Origin: Proteus vulgaris
GTDB lineage: Bacteria > Pseudomonadota > Gammaproteobacteria > Enterobacterales > Enterobacteriaceae
Direction of reading: 5' to 3'
DNA length: 64,000 nucleotides
Assembly (NCBI RefSeq): GCF_023100685.1
Contig: NZ_CP090064.1
Location: 248,001-312,000, forward strand
Under the pieces are notes generated by a model that was given only the letters and a program-made list of their open reading frames with translations, was not told where the DNA came from and did not search any database. Position numbers and translations under genes: made by a program. Positions 1 through 8,492 of the stretch are shown here, in pieces (positions within the stretch are counted from its first letter, which is position 1; every line of letters begins with the position of its first letter).

Positions 1-411
1 GCATGTTTACGTAGCGCAGATGCTGCTGGTGTACACGCTGTTATCGTCCCTAAAGATCGTTCCGCACAATTAAATGCTACAGCGAAAAAAGTTGCGTGTG
101 GTGCAGCGGAAAGTGTTCCTTTGATTAAAGTGACTAACCTTGCTCGTACATTGCGCTTTTTGCAAGAAGAGAACGTTTGGATTGTCGGCACAGCAGGGGA
201 AGCAGACCATACTTTATATCAAAGCAAACTTACCGGTCCTATGGCTTTGGTGATGGGCGCTGAAGGTGAAGGAATGCGCCGTTTAACGCGTGAGCATTGT
301 GATGAACTTATCAGTATCCCAATGGCGGGTACAGTGTCTTCGCTCAACGTTTCTGTTGCAACAGGTGTTTGCTTATTTGAAGCAATGCGCCAGCGTATTA
401 TTGTGAAATAA
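1..411 (+). CDS. rlmB: 23S rRNA (guanosine-2'-O-)-methyltransferase RlmB, 3' part
   Basis: C-terminal 136 codons of a SpoU/TrmH-family (SPOUT) 2'-O-methyltransferase; the reading frame is open from base 1, so the start lies outside the window. RlmB methylates G2251 of 23S rRNA using S-adenosylmethionine. The knotted cofactor-binding motifs are visible: [11 protein letters not shown] near codon 75 and [17 protein letters not shown] followed by TGVCLFEA near the end. In E. coli rlmB also lies just upstream of rpsF, which supports the call. The nearest in-frame TTG or ATG inside the window is not the true start. Confidence 0.93.
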   Translation, partial: ACLRSADAAGVHAVIVPKDRSAQLNATAKKVACGAAESVPLIKVTNLARTLRFLQEENVWIVGTAGEADHTLYQSKLTGPMALVMGAEGEGMRRLTREHCDELISIPMAGTVSSLNVSVATGVCLFEAMRQRIIVK

Positions 412-504
412 TCGCTTAATTTATTTTATTCTCGATACTCCCTTGAGTTTTATTGACCGCGGGGGTATAGTTACGCGTCAATTTTTTCAGTCACAACTTA
501 AACA

Positions 505-973
<469 letters not shown>

Positions 974-981
974 TTAGTGCT

Positions 982-1534
<553 letters not shown>

Positions 1535-1574
1535 TAGGTATATAGTCCATTAATGACTTGTAGAGGATAAGGTA

Positions 1575-2024
1575 ATGCAAATTATTCTGCTTGATAAAGT
1601 AGCGAATCTGGGTAGCCTGGGTGATCAGGTTAACGTAAAATCGGGCTATGCTCGTAACTATTTAATCCCACAGGGTAAAGCTGTTTCTGCGACTAAGAAA
1701 AACATCGAGTTTTTCGAAGCGCGTCGTGCTGAGTTAGAAGCTAAATTAGCTGAAACTTTAGCAGCAGCTGAAGCTCGTGCAGCGAAGATCAATGCACTGG
1801 GTTCTGTCACTATCAGCTCTAAAGCGGGTGACGAAGGTAAACTGTTTGGTTCAATCGGTACTCGTGACATCGCTGATGCAGTAACTGCAGCTGGCGTTGA
1901 AATGTGTAAGAGCGAAGTTCGCCTGCCAAATGGCGTTCTGCGTACTACTGGTGACCACGAAGTTCACTTCCAAGTTCACAGTGACGTATTCGCTGAACTG
2001 AATGTTATCATCGTTGCTGAATAA
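1575..2024 (+). CDS. rplI: 50S ribosomal protein L9
   Basis: 149 residues with the L9 signature [20 protein letters not shown] at about residues 17-36, then the long connecting helix (Ala/Glu-rich, residues 45-75) and a C-terminal rRNA-binding domain. L9 sits at the base of the L1 stalk and contributes to translational fidelity. Last gene of the operon, followed by a strong terminator at 2051-2084. Shine-Dalgarno AGAGGATAAGG precedes the ATG. Confidence 0.99.
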   Translation: MQIILLDKVANLGSLGDQVNVKSGYARNYLIPQGKAVSATKKNIEFFEARRAELEAKLAETLAAAEARAAKINALGSVTISSKAGDEGKLFGSIGTRDIADAVTAAGVEMCKSEVRLPNGVLRTTGDHEVHFQVHSDVFAELNVIIVAE

Positions 2025-2050
2025 TCTTTGATTAAACAGTTAATGTTGAT

Positions 2051-2084
2051 AAAAAAAACGCCAGCTTAGCTGGCGTTTTTTTTT
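2051..2084. terminator. Rho-independent terminator, rplI/ytfB
   Basis: The hairpin AACGCCAGC-TTA-GCTGGCGTT is flanked by A-run and T-run on both sides, so it can end transcription of rplI (+) and of ytfB (-). Confidence 0.95.
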
Positions 2085-2113
2085 GAATAAATTTAATCTT
2101 CTTACCACTATTT

Positions 2114-2782
2114 CTATGGTGTGCGGTAATAACTTCCATCACTTAAACGTGTGTAAGTAATGACCGTACCTGCGCTGTTTGTCACTTCCAGCATACTGAT
2201 ATCACCTTGTGGATTGCGTTGTAATCGAATTTCCTGCCCTGAACGCAGTTGGCTCAATGATTTTTGTTGATCTTCAGATTTTGCCATAGAAAAAGCATCA
2301 TTTACTGGAAGTTGATTATCTCTAAAGAGCTGCGCTAAGGTTTGTCCTTCTTTAATGGTATATGTTTGCCATTTTTGTGAGGATGTTGAAGCGGATCCTT
2401 GTGGTTGTATTGTTTGATCAACACCTTCATCTATATTGTTTGTCGTTGAATTCTCACTAGGAAGTCCCGTTCCTTGATCAGCATCTAAGCTATCTTGTGC
2501 TTGAGGGATCGGTGCTTGATAAATTGGATCTTCGTTAGTGACTGATGGTGCAATGGGCACAGGAAGATCTTGTGTCGATGATGACGGTTGAGGTGGCTCA
2601 CCGTTATTTTCACTTGTTGGCCAAAAAAATACGACCAACAAAACCACGGCAATAATCAGTATTGCTCGACGATGTAAGCCAGGGAATTTGCCCATATTCA
2701 CCTCATTATTGATCTGTGAATCAGTATTATGAATTGCTGTAACATCTTTTTTATTCCTTGTTGCCATACTAGCACGAACCAT
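2114..2782 (-). CDS. ytfB: OapA/YtfB-family cell-division-associated membrane protein
   Basis: 222 residues. A short cytoplasmic N-terminus is followed by one membrane helix (about 41-56, preceded by LHRRAILIIAVV), a Pro/Ser/Gln-rich linker, and a C-terminal OapA/LysM-like domain (WQTYTIKEGQTLAQLFRDNQ). E. coli YtfB has the same order: LHRR basic anchor, linker, OapA domain. The E. coli protein localises to the septum and binds N-acetylglucosamine glycans. An internal Met (MGKFPGLHRR, residue 30) could be the true start; the family is usually about 212 residues. Encoded downstream of the 564-residue protein on the same strand. Confidence 0.85.
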   Translation of the reverse strand: MVRASMATRNKKDVTAIHNTDSQINNEVNMGKFPGLHRRAILIIAVVLLVVFFWPTSENNGEPPQPSSSTQDLPVPIAPSVTNEDPIYQAPIPQAQDSLDADQGTGLPSENSTTNNIDEGVDQTIQPQGSASTSSQKWQTYTIKEGQTLAQLFRDNQLPVNDAFSMAKSEDQQKSLSQLRSGQEIRLQRNPQGDISMLEVTNSAGTVITYTRLSDGSYYRTP

Positions 2783-2835
2783 GATCCTAACCTGCTCCCT
2801 GAATTCTTTTCAGAATTATCTATTCGCTCTAACCA

Positions 2836-4530
2836 TTAATGTTCTTCATTTCCTTGATGGTTAACTAAAAATAGCTTTATACGTTGATAAGCATTTTTAT
2901 CGGTTTCTATGGTTAAGGCTTGTGTTAATTCACCATAAAGATCATGAGGCAATAATGTATCAGACCAAGTTGAAAGAACATTCAGCGCCATATTTCTATC
3001 ACGCAATGTCGGGCTACGTAACTGCCGTTTGATGAGTGACCAGCCGATACCGGGAAAACCACCAAGATCTTGCATAATGTATTCAACGGCATGATGAGGC
3101 TGATATTCAGAGTCAGTAGTTATTAATGGATCATCTGTGCTACCTAATTGTGTTAATGCAATTTGTTGTTCTGCAAGTTTGACTACCCTTTCTATTTTAT
3201 GAGAAGCATCTGTTTGCATTAACTGATGCCACCAGTCTGCATTGGGATTATCTTTTTGCAGTGAAAAAAGCAATTCCCAGATATCAAGACGAAGAGATTT
3301 TGCTACCAAACTTGCTTGGTAATTTTTTGAGCGAGAGGGGTGTTGTAATGCTTCAATAATGAGTGTTGACCACTCTGGTTTTTGAATAATATTTTGTGAA
3401 ACAGACATAATTTGCTGTTGGATATGGTCATCCCATCCTAAAGTTTCGAGTAATAACCAATCCTCACCACTATTTTGTACAAAATCAGCGATTTCACAAA
3501 CGCAATGAAGCAATTTTAGCTCTTTTGGTGGCAGTGCATCGACCTGTGAAATAAATGCTTTGCAAACTTGAACACCCTCAATGTAATCATAAATATCTTT
3601 TGCTGGGCCGCCATTAAGCAATGAACGCAATAAATCACTACAACCCAGTAGCAGTGTGTTATCTAAAGGATGCGTATGGAGCATCTCTAATAGTTTGCCT
3701 TTCGTTACACAGTCATAGGCGACATATTCTGTCATTACATTATTTTTATAACCTTCAGTGAGTAACCAATAACGGTTATTTACCGAAAGTGCTGTTGGCA
3801 GATATTCAATAAATTGAATACGTCCCCAACCCTTAGTACGTTGACCAAGTGGATATAAAAAAGGCTCAAATTCTTCACAGGAAAGGCGTTGTTTTAGTGA
3901 ACGAATAGCATAGAGTGTAAATTCAGGATGAAGAGCAAACAATAAAAGCAAACGTTGAGAAGTATTATCACGAAATGATCTTAACAACCCTAAAGCGATT
4001 TTAACGGGATTCTTATCAGGGCTCAGTTTTAAGATCCATAAGATCAACTGAAAATAGATCTCATTTTTAAACAATGCTTCATCTTGTTCTATTTGCTCGA
4101 TCAACTGGGAAAGATAAGTTATTGGGGCGAGTTTATCCTGACAGGCTATTGCATAAAAAGAAGTGATATGATCTTTATCGGGTAACAGCACAACATGTTT
4201 GATTGCGTTATAGAGTGATAGGACAAATTCCTCACATGATTGCTGCGAAGGTTGCTGTTCGATCGCGCGACCTATCCGTTGATGCAGAATAATGCCTTCA
4301 CGAGCGCCAGCTGACCAACTGAAAGGAATAGATTCATTATTTGATTTTTCTTTTAAGTGGCTTTCTGACAATAGATTTAATTCATCAGGTAAAGGCTCAT
4401 CGCCTATTTCATAAGGAATTAACAGTGAAAAAAGCGAAGGAGTAGAAGTAGGAAAAACATTAGGAAAGTCTATATTAAGATCAATAGACAGAGGTGACTT
4501 ACTGAAAAGCTTATCGCGCCAATTAGTCAT
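2836..4530 (-). CDS. Unrecognised 564-residue protein
   Basis: I do not recognise this protein with confidence. It has no signal peptide, membrane segment or cysteine motif. It is acidic and predicted mostly helical, with irregular Leu-rich helix pairs that suggest a HEAT-like solenoid. Conserved-looking patches include KGWGRIQFIEYL (about 235), RYWLLTEGYKNN (about 254) and LGGFPGIGWSLIKRQLRSPT (about 493). From memory, similar patches occur in solenoid proteins sometimes mislabelled 'limonene hydroxylase'; this is unverified. It lies 53 bases upstream of ytfB on the same strand, so the two may be co-transcribed. Confidence 0.75.
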   Translation of the reverse strand: MTNWRDKLFSKSPLSIDLNIDFPNVFPTSTPSLFSLLIPYEIGDEPLPDELNLLSESHLKEKSNNESIPFSWSAGAREGIILHQRIGRAIEQQPSQQSCEEFVLSLYNAIKHVVLLPDKDHITSFYAIACQDKLAPITYLSQLIEQIEQDEALFKNEIYFQLILWILKLSPDKNPVKIALGLLRSFRDNTSQRLLLLFALHPEFTLYAIRSLKQRLSCEEFEPFLYPLGQRTKGWGRIQFIEYLPTALSVNNRYWLLTEGYKNNVMTEYVAYDCVTKGKLLEMLHTHPLDNTLLLGCSDLLRSLLNGGPAKDIYDYIEGVQVCKAFISQVDALPPKELKLLHCVCEIADFVQNSGEDWLLLETLGWDDHIQQQIMSVSQNIIQKPEWSTLIIEALQHPSRSKNYQASLVAKSLRLDIWELLFSLQKDNPNADWWHQLMQTDASHKIERVVKLAEQQIALTQLGSTDDPLITTDSEYQPHHAVEYIMQDLGGFPGIGWSLIKRQLRSPTLRDRNMALNVLSTWSDTLLPHDLYGELTQALTIETDKNAYQRIKLFLVNHQGNEEH

Positions 4531-4725
4531 AATATGTCCTATTTGTTTTGCCGTCTTAGTATAACTCTAGCGGAAAATAGATAAACTGGATAAAAAAAGG
4601 CCAGAAAACCCACTTATATCACTTAAAAAGTCACACCTAAAACAGCCTCCTTTTTTCTAAGATTGAAAACAGATTAAAAAAAACTAGTCAAGGAAATTAA
4701 AAAGCGCTACATTACTGCAATTCAA

Positions 4726-4746
4726 TATTGTTATATTATAACATCA
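4726..4746 (+). promoter_or_regulatory. Zur operator
   Basis: Contains a perfect 15-base palindrome, TGTTATA-T-TATAACA (4729-4743), which matches the core of the enterobacterial Zur box. It lies 23 bases before the rpmE2 start, in or next to the promoter, where zinc-loaded Zur would block transcription. The three genes downstream are all classic zinc-starvation genes, which strongly supports the assignment. Confidence 0.9.
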
Positions 4747-4766
4747 CAAACAAGGTGGGGTTTATT

Positions 4767-5015
4767 ATGAAACTGGGTATTCATCCTCAATATCGAACAG
4801 TGATTTTCCATGACACTAGTGCAGATGCTTATTTTAAAGTGGGTTCGACCATCCAAACGGAAAAAACAATAGAGTATGAAGGGCAAACATATCCTTATGT
4901 AACACTAGATGTTTCCTCTCAATCACACCCATTTTATACCGGTAAACAAAAGACGCATTCTCAAGAGGGTAATGTGGCACGCTTTAATAAACGTTTTGGT
5001 CAATTTATTAAGTAA
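4767..5015 (+). CDS. rpmE2: 50S ribosomal protein L31 type B (zinc-independent)
   Basis: 82 residues from [20 protein letters not shown]; a longer in-frame start at 4728 lies inside the Zur operator and is unlikely. Type B L31 lacks the CxxC zinc ligands of the standard form; no cysteine is present here. It replaces the zinc-containing paralogue on ribosomes during zinc shortage and so releases zinc. First gene of the Zur-controlled operon; the E. coli equivalent is ykgM. Confidence 0.95.
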   Translation: MKLGIHPQYRTVIFHDTSADAYFKVGSTIQTEKTIEYEGQTYPYVTLDVSSQSHPFYTGKQKTHSQEGNVARFNKRFGQFIK

Positions 5016-5025
5016 GGAAGAAAAA

Positions 5026-5151
5026 ATGCAGGTATTAAGTTCGTTGAAAAGCGCTAAACAACGCCATCCAGATTGCAAAGTGGTGCGTCGCCGTGGTCGT
5101 CTTTATGTAATTTGTAAGTCAAATCCACGTTTTAAAGCCGTTCAGGGGTAA
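5026..5151 (+). CDS. rpmJ2: 50S ribosomal protein L36 type B (zinc-independent)
   Basis: 41 residues: [20 protein letters not shown] at the start, ending in NPRFKAVQG. It has the YkgO pattern with only two cysteines (17 and 30), so it lacks the complete C-x2-C...C-x4-H zinc site of standard L36. It lacks the basic RKKKR extension of the E. coli protein. Shine-Dalgarno AAGGAAG precedes the ATG. It starts 10 bases after rpmE2. Confidence 0.93.
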   Translation: MQVLSSLKSAKQRHPDCKVVRRRGRLYVICKSNPRFKAVQG

Positions 5152-5155
5152 GATT

Positions 5156-5803
5156 ATGCAAAAACCAGTCCTTTCTTGTGTTTTAATTATGGGGCTATTG
5201 GGTAGTGCAATGTCAGTTTTAGCACATGGGCACCATCATGAAAAAGTACAAACACAAGCTCAACGAGATGCCGCTAATGGAATTTTTGAAGGTAAGGATG
5301 TTCTTGATCGCCAACTCAGTGATTGGGATGGTGTATGGCAATCTGTAGAGCCTTATCTTCTCAGCGGTGAATTAGATGAGGTGTTGCAAAAGAAAGCGGA
5401 AACAAAAAAAGATAAAACGGTTGAAGAGTACCGAGCTTACTATACACAAGGCTATAAAACTGATGTGGATATGATTGGTATTGAAAACAATATCATTGAG
5501 TTCCACCGTGGAGAGAAAGTCGATAGCTGTGAATATCACTATGATGGTTATCGTATTCTACATTATGAGTCGGGTAAAAAAGGGGTACGTTATCTTTTCC
5601 GCTGTGATGATGCCAAAAGCCAAGCGCCCAAATTTATTCAATTTAGCGACCACATTATTGCACCAGAGAAAGCAGGGCACTTCCATTTATATATGGGCAA
5701 TACATCGCAAGATGAATTACTTAAAGAATTAAGTAATTGGCCAACATATTACCCTTATTCGATGAAAGCAGATGATATTGTTCACGAAATGCTTTATCAC
5801 TGA
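5156..5803 (+). CDS. zinT: Periplasmic zinc-binding protein ZinT (YodA)
   Basis: 215 residues. Signal peptide about 1-23 (SAMSVLA followed by HGHHHE), so the mature protein starts with a His-rich metal-binding arm. The ZinT lipocalin-like domain follows: LSDWDGVWQSVEPYL, YRILHYESGKKGVRYLF and HFHLYMGN, with the conserved histidines, then WPTYYPY near the end. ZinT captures zinc in the periplasm and passes it to ZnuA. It begins 4 bases after rpmJ2. In E. coli zinT is a separate Zur target; here it is in one operon with the two alternative ribosomal proteins. Confidence 0.95.
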   Translation: MQKPVLSCVLIMGLLGSAMSVLAHGHHHEKVQTQAQRDAANGIFEGKDVLDRQLSDWDGVWQSVEPYLLSGELDEVLQKKAETKKDKTVEEYRAYYTQGYKTDVDMIGIENNIIEFHRGEKVDSCEYHYDGYRILHYESGKKGVRYLFRCDDAKSQAPKFIQFSDHIIAPEKAGHFHLYMGNTSQDELLKELSNWPTYYPYSMKADDIVHEMLYH

Positions 5804-6045
5804 TTTAAGTGGAATAAATAGAAAATAAAGTAATAAAAATCTTTAGCAAAGGAGTGCTAGATTTTTTTTAATTAATTATTTGATATAAAAAGAACAATAA
5901 AAGAATTCATGTGAAAGCCATTTGATTAGTAACTATACTTATGTTTATTTGGTGATAAAATAAATTATATCAAATTAAGTTTCTTCATTTTTATTATCTA
6001 ATATATGTAATTAATTATTGATTAATTTTTTTAAAAGGAATTTTT

Positions 6046-6522
6046 ATGGCATATCCTATTTATCTAACTTTAAAAGGAAAAGTCCAAGGGTTAATTTCTG
6101 TAGGTTGTTCATCTCTTGATTCGATAGGAAACCGTTACCAACTTAATCATGAGGATGAAATTCAAGTTATTAGTTTAAATAATAGTTCTGTTCGTGCACA
6201 AAATGCATCTTATCAACCAGTTATATTTACTAAGCCTATAGATAAATCATCACCATTACTTTCAACAGCTTTAGATAATAACGAAGTCTTAGAAGCAATA
6301 TTCACTTTTTATAGAACAAGCCAACATGGGCAACTTGAAAAATATTATGAAATTAAATTGACTGAAGTTTCTCTAATTGAGGTTTCTGATATTTTTCCTG
6401 ATTCAATAAATGATAATGAATCAATGCCATATCAACGTATTCAAATGAAATACACCTCAATATCCAGGGTTCATTTGGTTGCTAATACATCAAGTTATAG
6501 TATTAACAGTGATATGATTTAA
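6046..6522 (+). CDS. hcp: Hcp-family type VI secretion tube protein
   Basis: 158 residues: MAYPIYLTLKGKVQGLIS at the start, then DSIGNRYQLNHEDEIQV, KPIDKSSPLLSTALDNNEVL and FYRTSQHG, and a terminal TSSYSINSDMI. This is the enterobacterial Hcp subgroup whose members often carry C-terminal toxin extensions; here the protein stops at the normal tube end. Hcp hexamers form the inner tube and carry small effectors. No structural tss genes are nearby, so this is an auxiliary locus dependent on a T6SS elsewhere. It converges on the immunity/effector genes. The gene is AT-rich, unlike its core neighbours. Shine-Dalgarno AAAAGGAA. Confidence 0.88.
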   Translation: MAYPIYLTLKGKVQGLISVGCSSLDSIGNRYQLNHEDEIQVISLNNSSVRAQNASYQPVIFTKPIDKSSPLLSTALDNNEVLEAIFTFYRTSQHGQLEKYYEIKLTEVSLIEVSDIFPDSINDNESMPYQRIQMKYTSISRVHLVANTSSYSINSDMI

Positions 6523-6760
6523 TAAGCTTTAGTTCATTATCAAAAGATATGTGCTATTTACACATATCTTTTGATATAACATATTGCACTTGGTGCAAAA
6601 ATTGATTGTTTATAACAAATATAATACCCCTTAGAGACTAAATCATATCTGACATAAAATGAAAAAAAGAAACTGAAAATAATACCTGCTATTGCCATAA
6701 TTGCGAGGTAACCAGCTATTTTATTATTCATTTTTTGTGTTTTTTTCTTATATGCACAAA
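6496..6760. repeat. Direct repeat copy A (265 bp)
   Basis: From TATAGTATTAACAGTG at 6496 to GCACAAA at 6760, identical to 7204-7467 except for one extra G here, at about 6585. It covers the last 27 bases of hcp, the palindromic terminator and the 3' half of the first immunity gene. Confidence 0.95.
6539..6575. terminator. Bidirectional palindromic terminator, copy A
   Basis: Perfect 15-bp inverted repeat ATCAAAAGATATGTG / CACATATCTTTTGAT with a 7-base loop, between convergent hcp and the immunity gene. The immunity reading frame ends in the loop (6558-6560), so its last codons form one arm. Confidence 0.8.
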
Positions 6761-6971
6761 GAAAACCATAATAGGAAAAATAAAAAGTTAAAGGAACTCC
6801 AAAGCAGAGTAATCCAGTTTGAAACGAGAATATTATTTTGTCTTTCATTAAGAAGTAATCTATGTAATAAATTATTGAGTAATAAAATCCAAAAATTGAT
6901 AGAAGTAAGATACAGATAGAAGATAGTATTAAATTAACCAGTTTTATCTCTATTTTTTTTATTTTATCCAC
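6558..6971 (-). CDS. Predicted membrane immunity protein A (orphan)
   Basis: 137 residues with three predicted membrane helices (about 13-38, 47-70, 84-106), the architecture of immunity proteins against pore-forming toxins. It starts at a GTG that overlaps the stop of an upstream effector fragment by 8 bases. Residues from AYKKKTQKMNN to KQSIFAPS are identical to immunity protein B (7262-7663), while the N-terminal half has diverged. A one-base insertion makes the C-terminus differ (SAICYIKRYV rather than SEYVISKDMCK). The C-terminal pattern recalls DUF1240, from memory only. Its partner effector gene is broken, so it would be an orphan immunity gene. Confidence 0.72.
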   Translation of the reverse strand: MDKIKKIEIKLVNLILSSICILLLSIFGFYYSIIYYIDYFLMKDKIIFSFQTGLLCFGVPLTFYFSYYGFLCAYKKKTQKMNNKIAGYLAIMAIAGIIFSFFFSFYVRYDLVSKGYYICYKQSIFAPSAICYIKRYV

Positions 6972-7101
6972 GGCTAAGTATTCCCCATTGTGTGAAAAAT
7001 TGATCAGGGTGATAAGGTGTTTCAGGTTTATTTTCTCGATAAGATTTTAGATTTTTAATTATGGTTTCACTGATCTTAAATTCATCATCTAATTTATATA
7101 G
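6961..7101. repeat. Second homologous block, copy A
   Basis: About 141 bp with only about five mismatches to 7653-7793. It encodes the last 40-odd residues of the effector and the immunity start overlap. It is separated from the first repeat by a diverged segment. Confidence 0.9.
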
Positions 7102-7203
7102 GGCAACTGCTATCACTAACCCCACAACAAATACACCTAAAACAACGACTATAACACTTGTTCCTGCCGTTAATGCTGCTGTTACGATACTACCAGTTAG
7201 TAA
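6964..7203 (-). pseudogene. Truncated effector C-terminal fragment
   Basis: 79 codons plus stop, with no start codon in the fragment and an in-frame stop upstream in the joined repeat. The last 40-odd residues (from YKLDDEFKISETIIKNLKSY to FTQWGILSRG) almost match the full effector at 7656-8492. The preceding hydrophobic segment (SVIVVVLGVFVVGLVIAVAL) is clearly different from the corresponding region of the full protein. It joins abruptly to the second copy of the hcp end at 7203/7204. It is best read as a displaced tail of a second effector allele. Confidence 0.85.
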
Positions 7204-7467
7204 TATAGTATTAACAGTGATATGATTTAATAAGCTTTAGTTCATTATCAAAAGATATGTGCTATTTACACATATCTTTTGATATAACATATTCACTTGG
7301 TGCAAAAATTGATTGTTTATAACAAATATAATACCCCTTAGAGACTAAATCATATCTGACATAAAATGAAAAAAAGAAACTGAAAATAATACCTGCTATT
7401 GCCATAATTGCGAGGTAACCAGCTATTTTATTATTCATTTTTTGTGTTTTTTTCTTATATGCACAAA
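7204..7467. repeat. Direct repeat copy B (264 bp)
   Basis: Second copy of 6496-6760, one base shorter. It begins with a 3' remnant of hcp (stop at 7228-7230 in the hcp frame) that has no gene body upstream. This shows the repeat arose by duplication or recombination of the hcp/immunity junction. Confidence 0.95.
7247..7283. terminator. Palindromic terminator, copy B
   Basis: Same perfect 15-bp stem as 6539-6575. The immunity B frame ends inside it, at 7262-7264. Confidence 0.75.
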
Positions 7468-7663
7468 TAAAAATCAAATAAGAAAAATATATTAATAGGG
7501 GAGAACCAAAACACAATAATGCTGTCTGGAAAGAGAATAATATACGTTCTTTCATTGAAAAATATTCAATGTAATATGATATTGAAAAATAAAAACAAAA
7601 AATAGATAATAAAAAAACAAATAAAGAAGTTAAAAATAATTTCAGTGGGCTTATTTTATCCAC
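7262..7663 (-). CDS. Predicted membrane immunity protein B (cognate)
   Basis: 133 residues with three predicted membrane helices (about 9-34, 43-66, 80-102). The GTG start overlaps the effector stop by 8 bases (GTGGATAA), which implies translational coupling of toxin and protector. The C-terminal half is identical to immunity A except for the last residues, altered by a one-base indel. The N-terminal half differs at many positions (SPLKLFLTSLFVFLLSIF against the A sequence). Immunity by membrane insertion fits a membrane-acting toxin. The function is inferred from layout and topology, not from a recognised characterised homologue. Confidence 0.75.
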   Translation of the reverse strand: MDKISPLKLFLTSLFVFLLSIFCFYFSISYYIEYFSMKERILFSFQTALLCFGSPLLIYFSYLIFICAYKKKTQKMNNKIAGYLAIMAIAGIIFSFFFSFYVRYDLVSKGYYICYKQSIFAPSEYVISKDMCK

Positions 7664-7793
7664 GGCTAAGTCTTCCCCATTGTGTGAAAAATTGATCAGG
7701 GTGATAAGGTGTTTCAGGTTTCTTTTCCCGATAAGATTTTAGATTTTTAATTATGGTTTCACTGATCTTAAATTCATCATCTAACTTATAGAG
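7653..7793. repeat. Second homologous block, copy B
   Basis: Partner of 6961-7101. It covers the 3' end of the intact effector and the immunity overlap. Confidence 0.9.
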
Positions 7794-8492
7794 AAAATAT
7801 GAAATTGCAAGACCCAGTAAAAATATTCCTACAGATACAACAATGATACTTCCTCCTGAAATTATCCCTAATGTTGTTATAACACCGACTATAGTTGCAC
7901 TTACTTGTGTTGCAATAGCCAATTTTGCCATATCCATAGTGATATTTACGAAAAAATTAGTGAGATCATATTCATCTCTAAATATGAGTTCTACAATTCT
8001 ATAAGCTGCTGAAAATACAATTGCAAAACGTACACCTCCTGCTGAAACGGAATTCATTCCTTGGGTTCCTACTCCCATATATATAATACGAGGATTATTT
8101 GCTAGGTAACGAGTTGCATTTAAATAAGCTCTAACGCCTGCATGACCTGAAATTCTTATATAAACATTTCCATTTTTACCTACATACTCAGTCGCTGTGA
8201 TATTGATATTTCTAAACTCATTAACAATTCTTTCGACTCTATATGATTCATAGATATTTCCAGAATATGATGAAGCGATATCACCAATACTAAATAAAGT
8301 ATCTTTCGATGATTTGTAAGGTGTTGGGGTGGATAAGTTTTTTAGAACATAATCAGCTTCTTCAAGGGTGATCAGTGCCGCAACATTTTCATCATCTTCG
8401 GTATCATTAAGGATCCGCTCAATTCTTTTCTTATTGTTGTATTGTTCTTCTCTGTCCCAATCAATAACGGTGGTATCGTATATATAGCCCAT
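7656..8492 (-). CDS. Putative type VI membrane-targeting effector, YafU-like C-terminus
   Basis: 278 residues without a signal peptide. The N-terminal half is soluble. It includes NVYIRISGHAGVRAYLNATR (about 109-128) and NPRIIYMGVGTQGMNSVSAG (about 133-152), then EYDLTNFFVNITMDMAKLAI (about 174-193), a long hydrophobic hairpin (about 189-235) and a polar tail from KLDDEFKISETI. The second half resembles E. coli YafU (DLVNFLGDFSMDVAKAVI followed by a hydrophobic pair and LNEID), from memory. A hydrophobic hairpin plus a three-helix immunity partner is the pattern of colicin-type pore formers. Delivery by the neighbouring Hcp is inferred from adjacency. Confidence 0.68.
   Translation of the reverse strand: MGYIYDTTVIDWDREEQYNNKKRIERILNDTEDDENVAALITLEEADYVLKNLSTPTPYKSSKDTLFSIGDIASSYSGNIYESYRVERIVNEFRNINITATEYVGKNGNVYIRISGHAGVRAYLNATRYLANNPRIIYMGVGTQGMNSVSAGGVRFAIVFSAAYRIVELIFRDEYDLTNFFVNITMDMAKLAIATQVSATIVGVITTLGIISGGSIIVVSVGIFLLGLAISYFLYKLDDEFKISETIIKNLKSYREKKPETPYHPDQFFTQWGRLSRG

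Noticed and set aside
4728..4766. Extended N-terminus of rpmE2
   Set aside because: The extra codons overlap the Zur palindrome and have no counterpart in L31 proteins.
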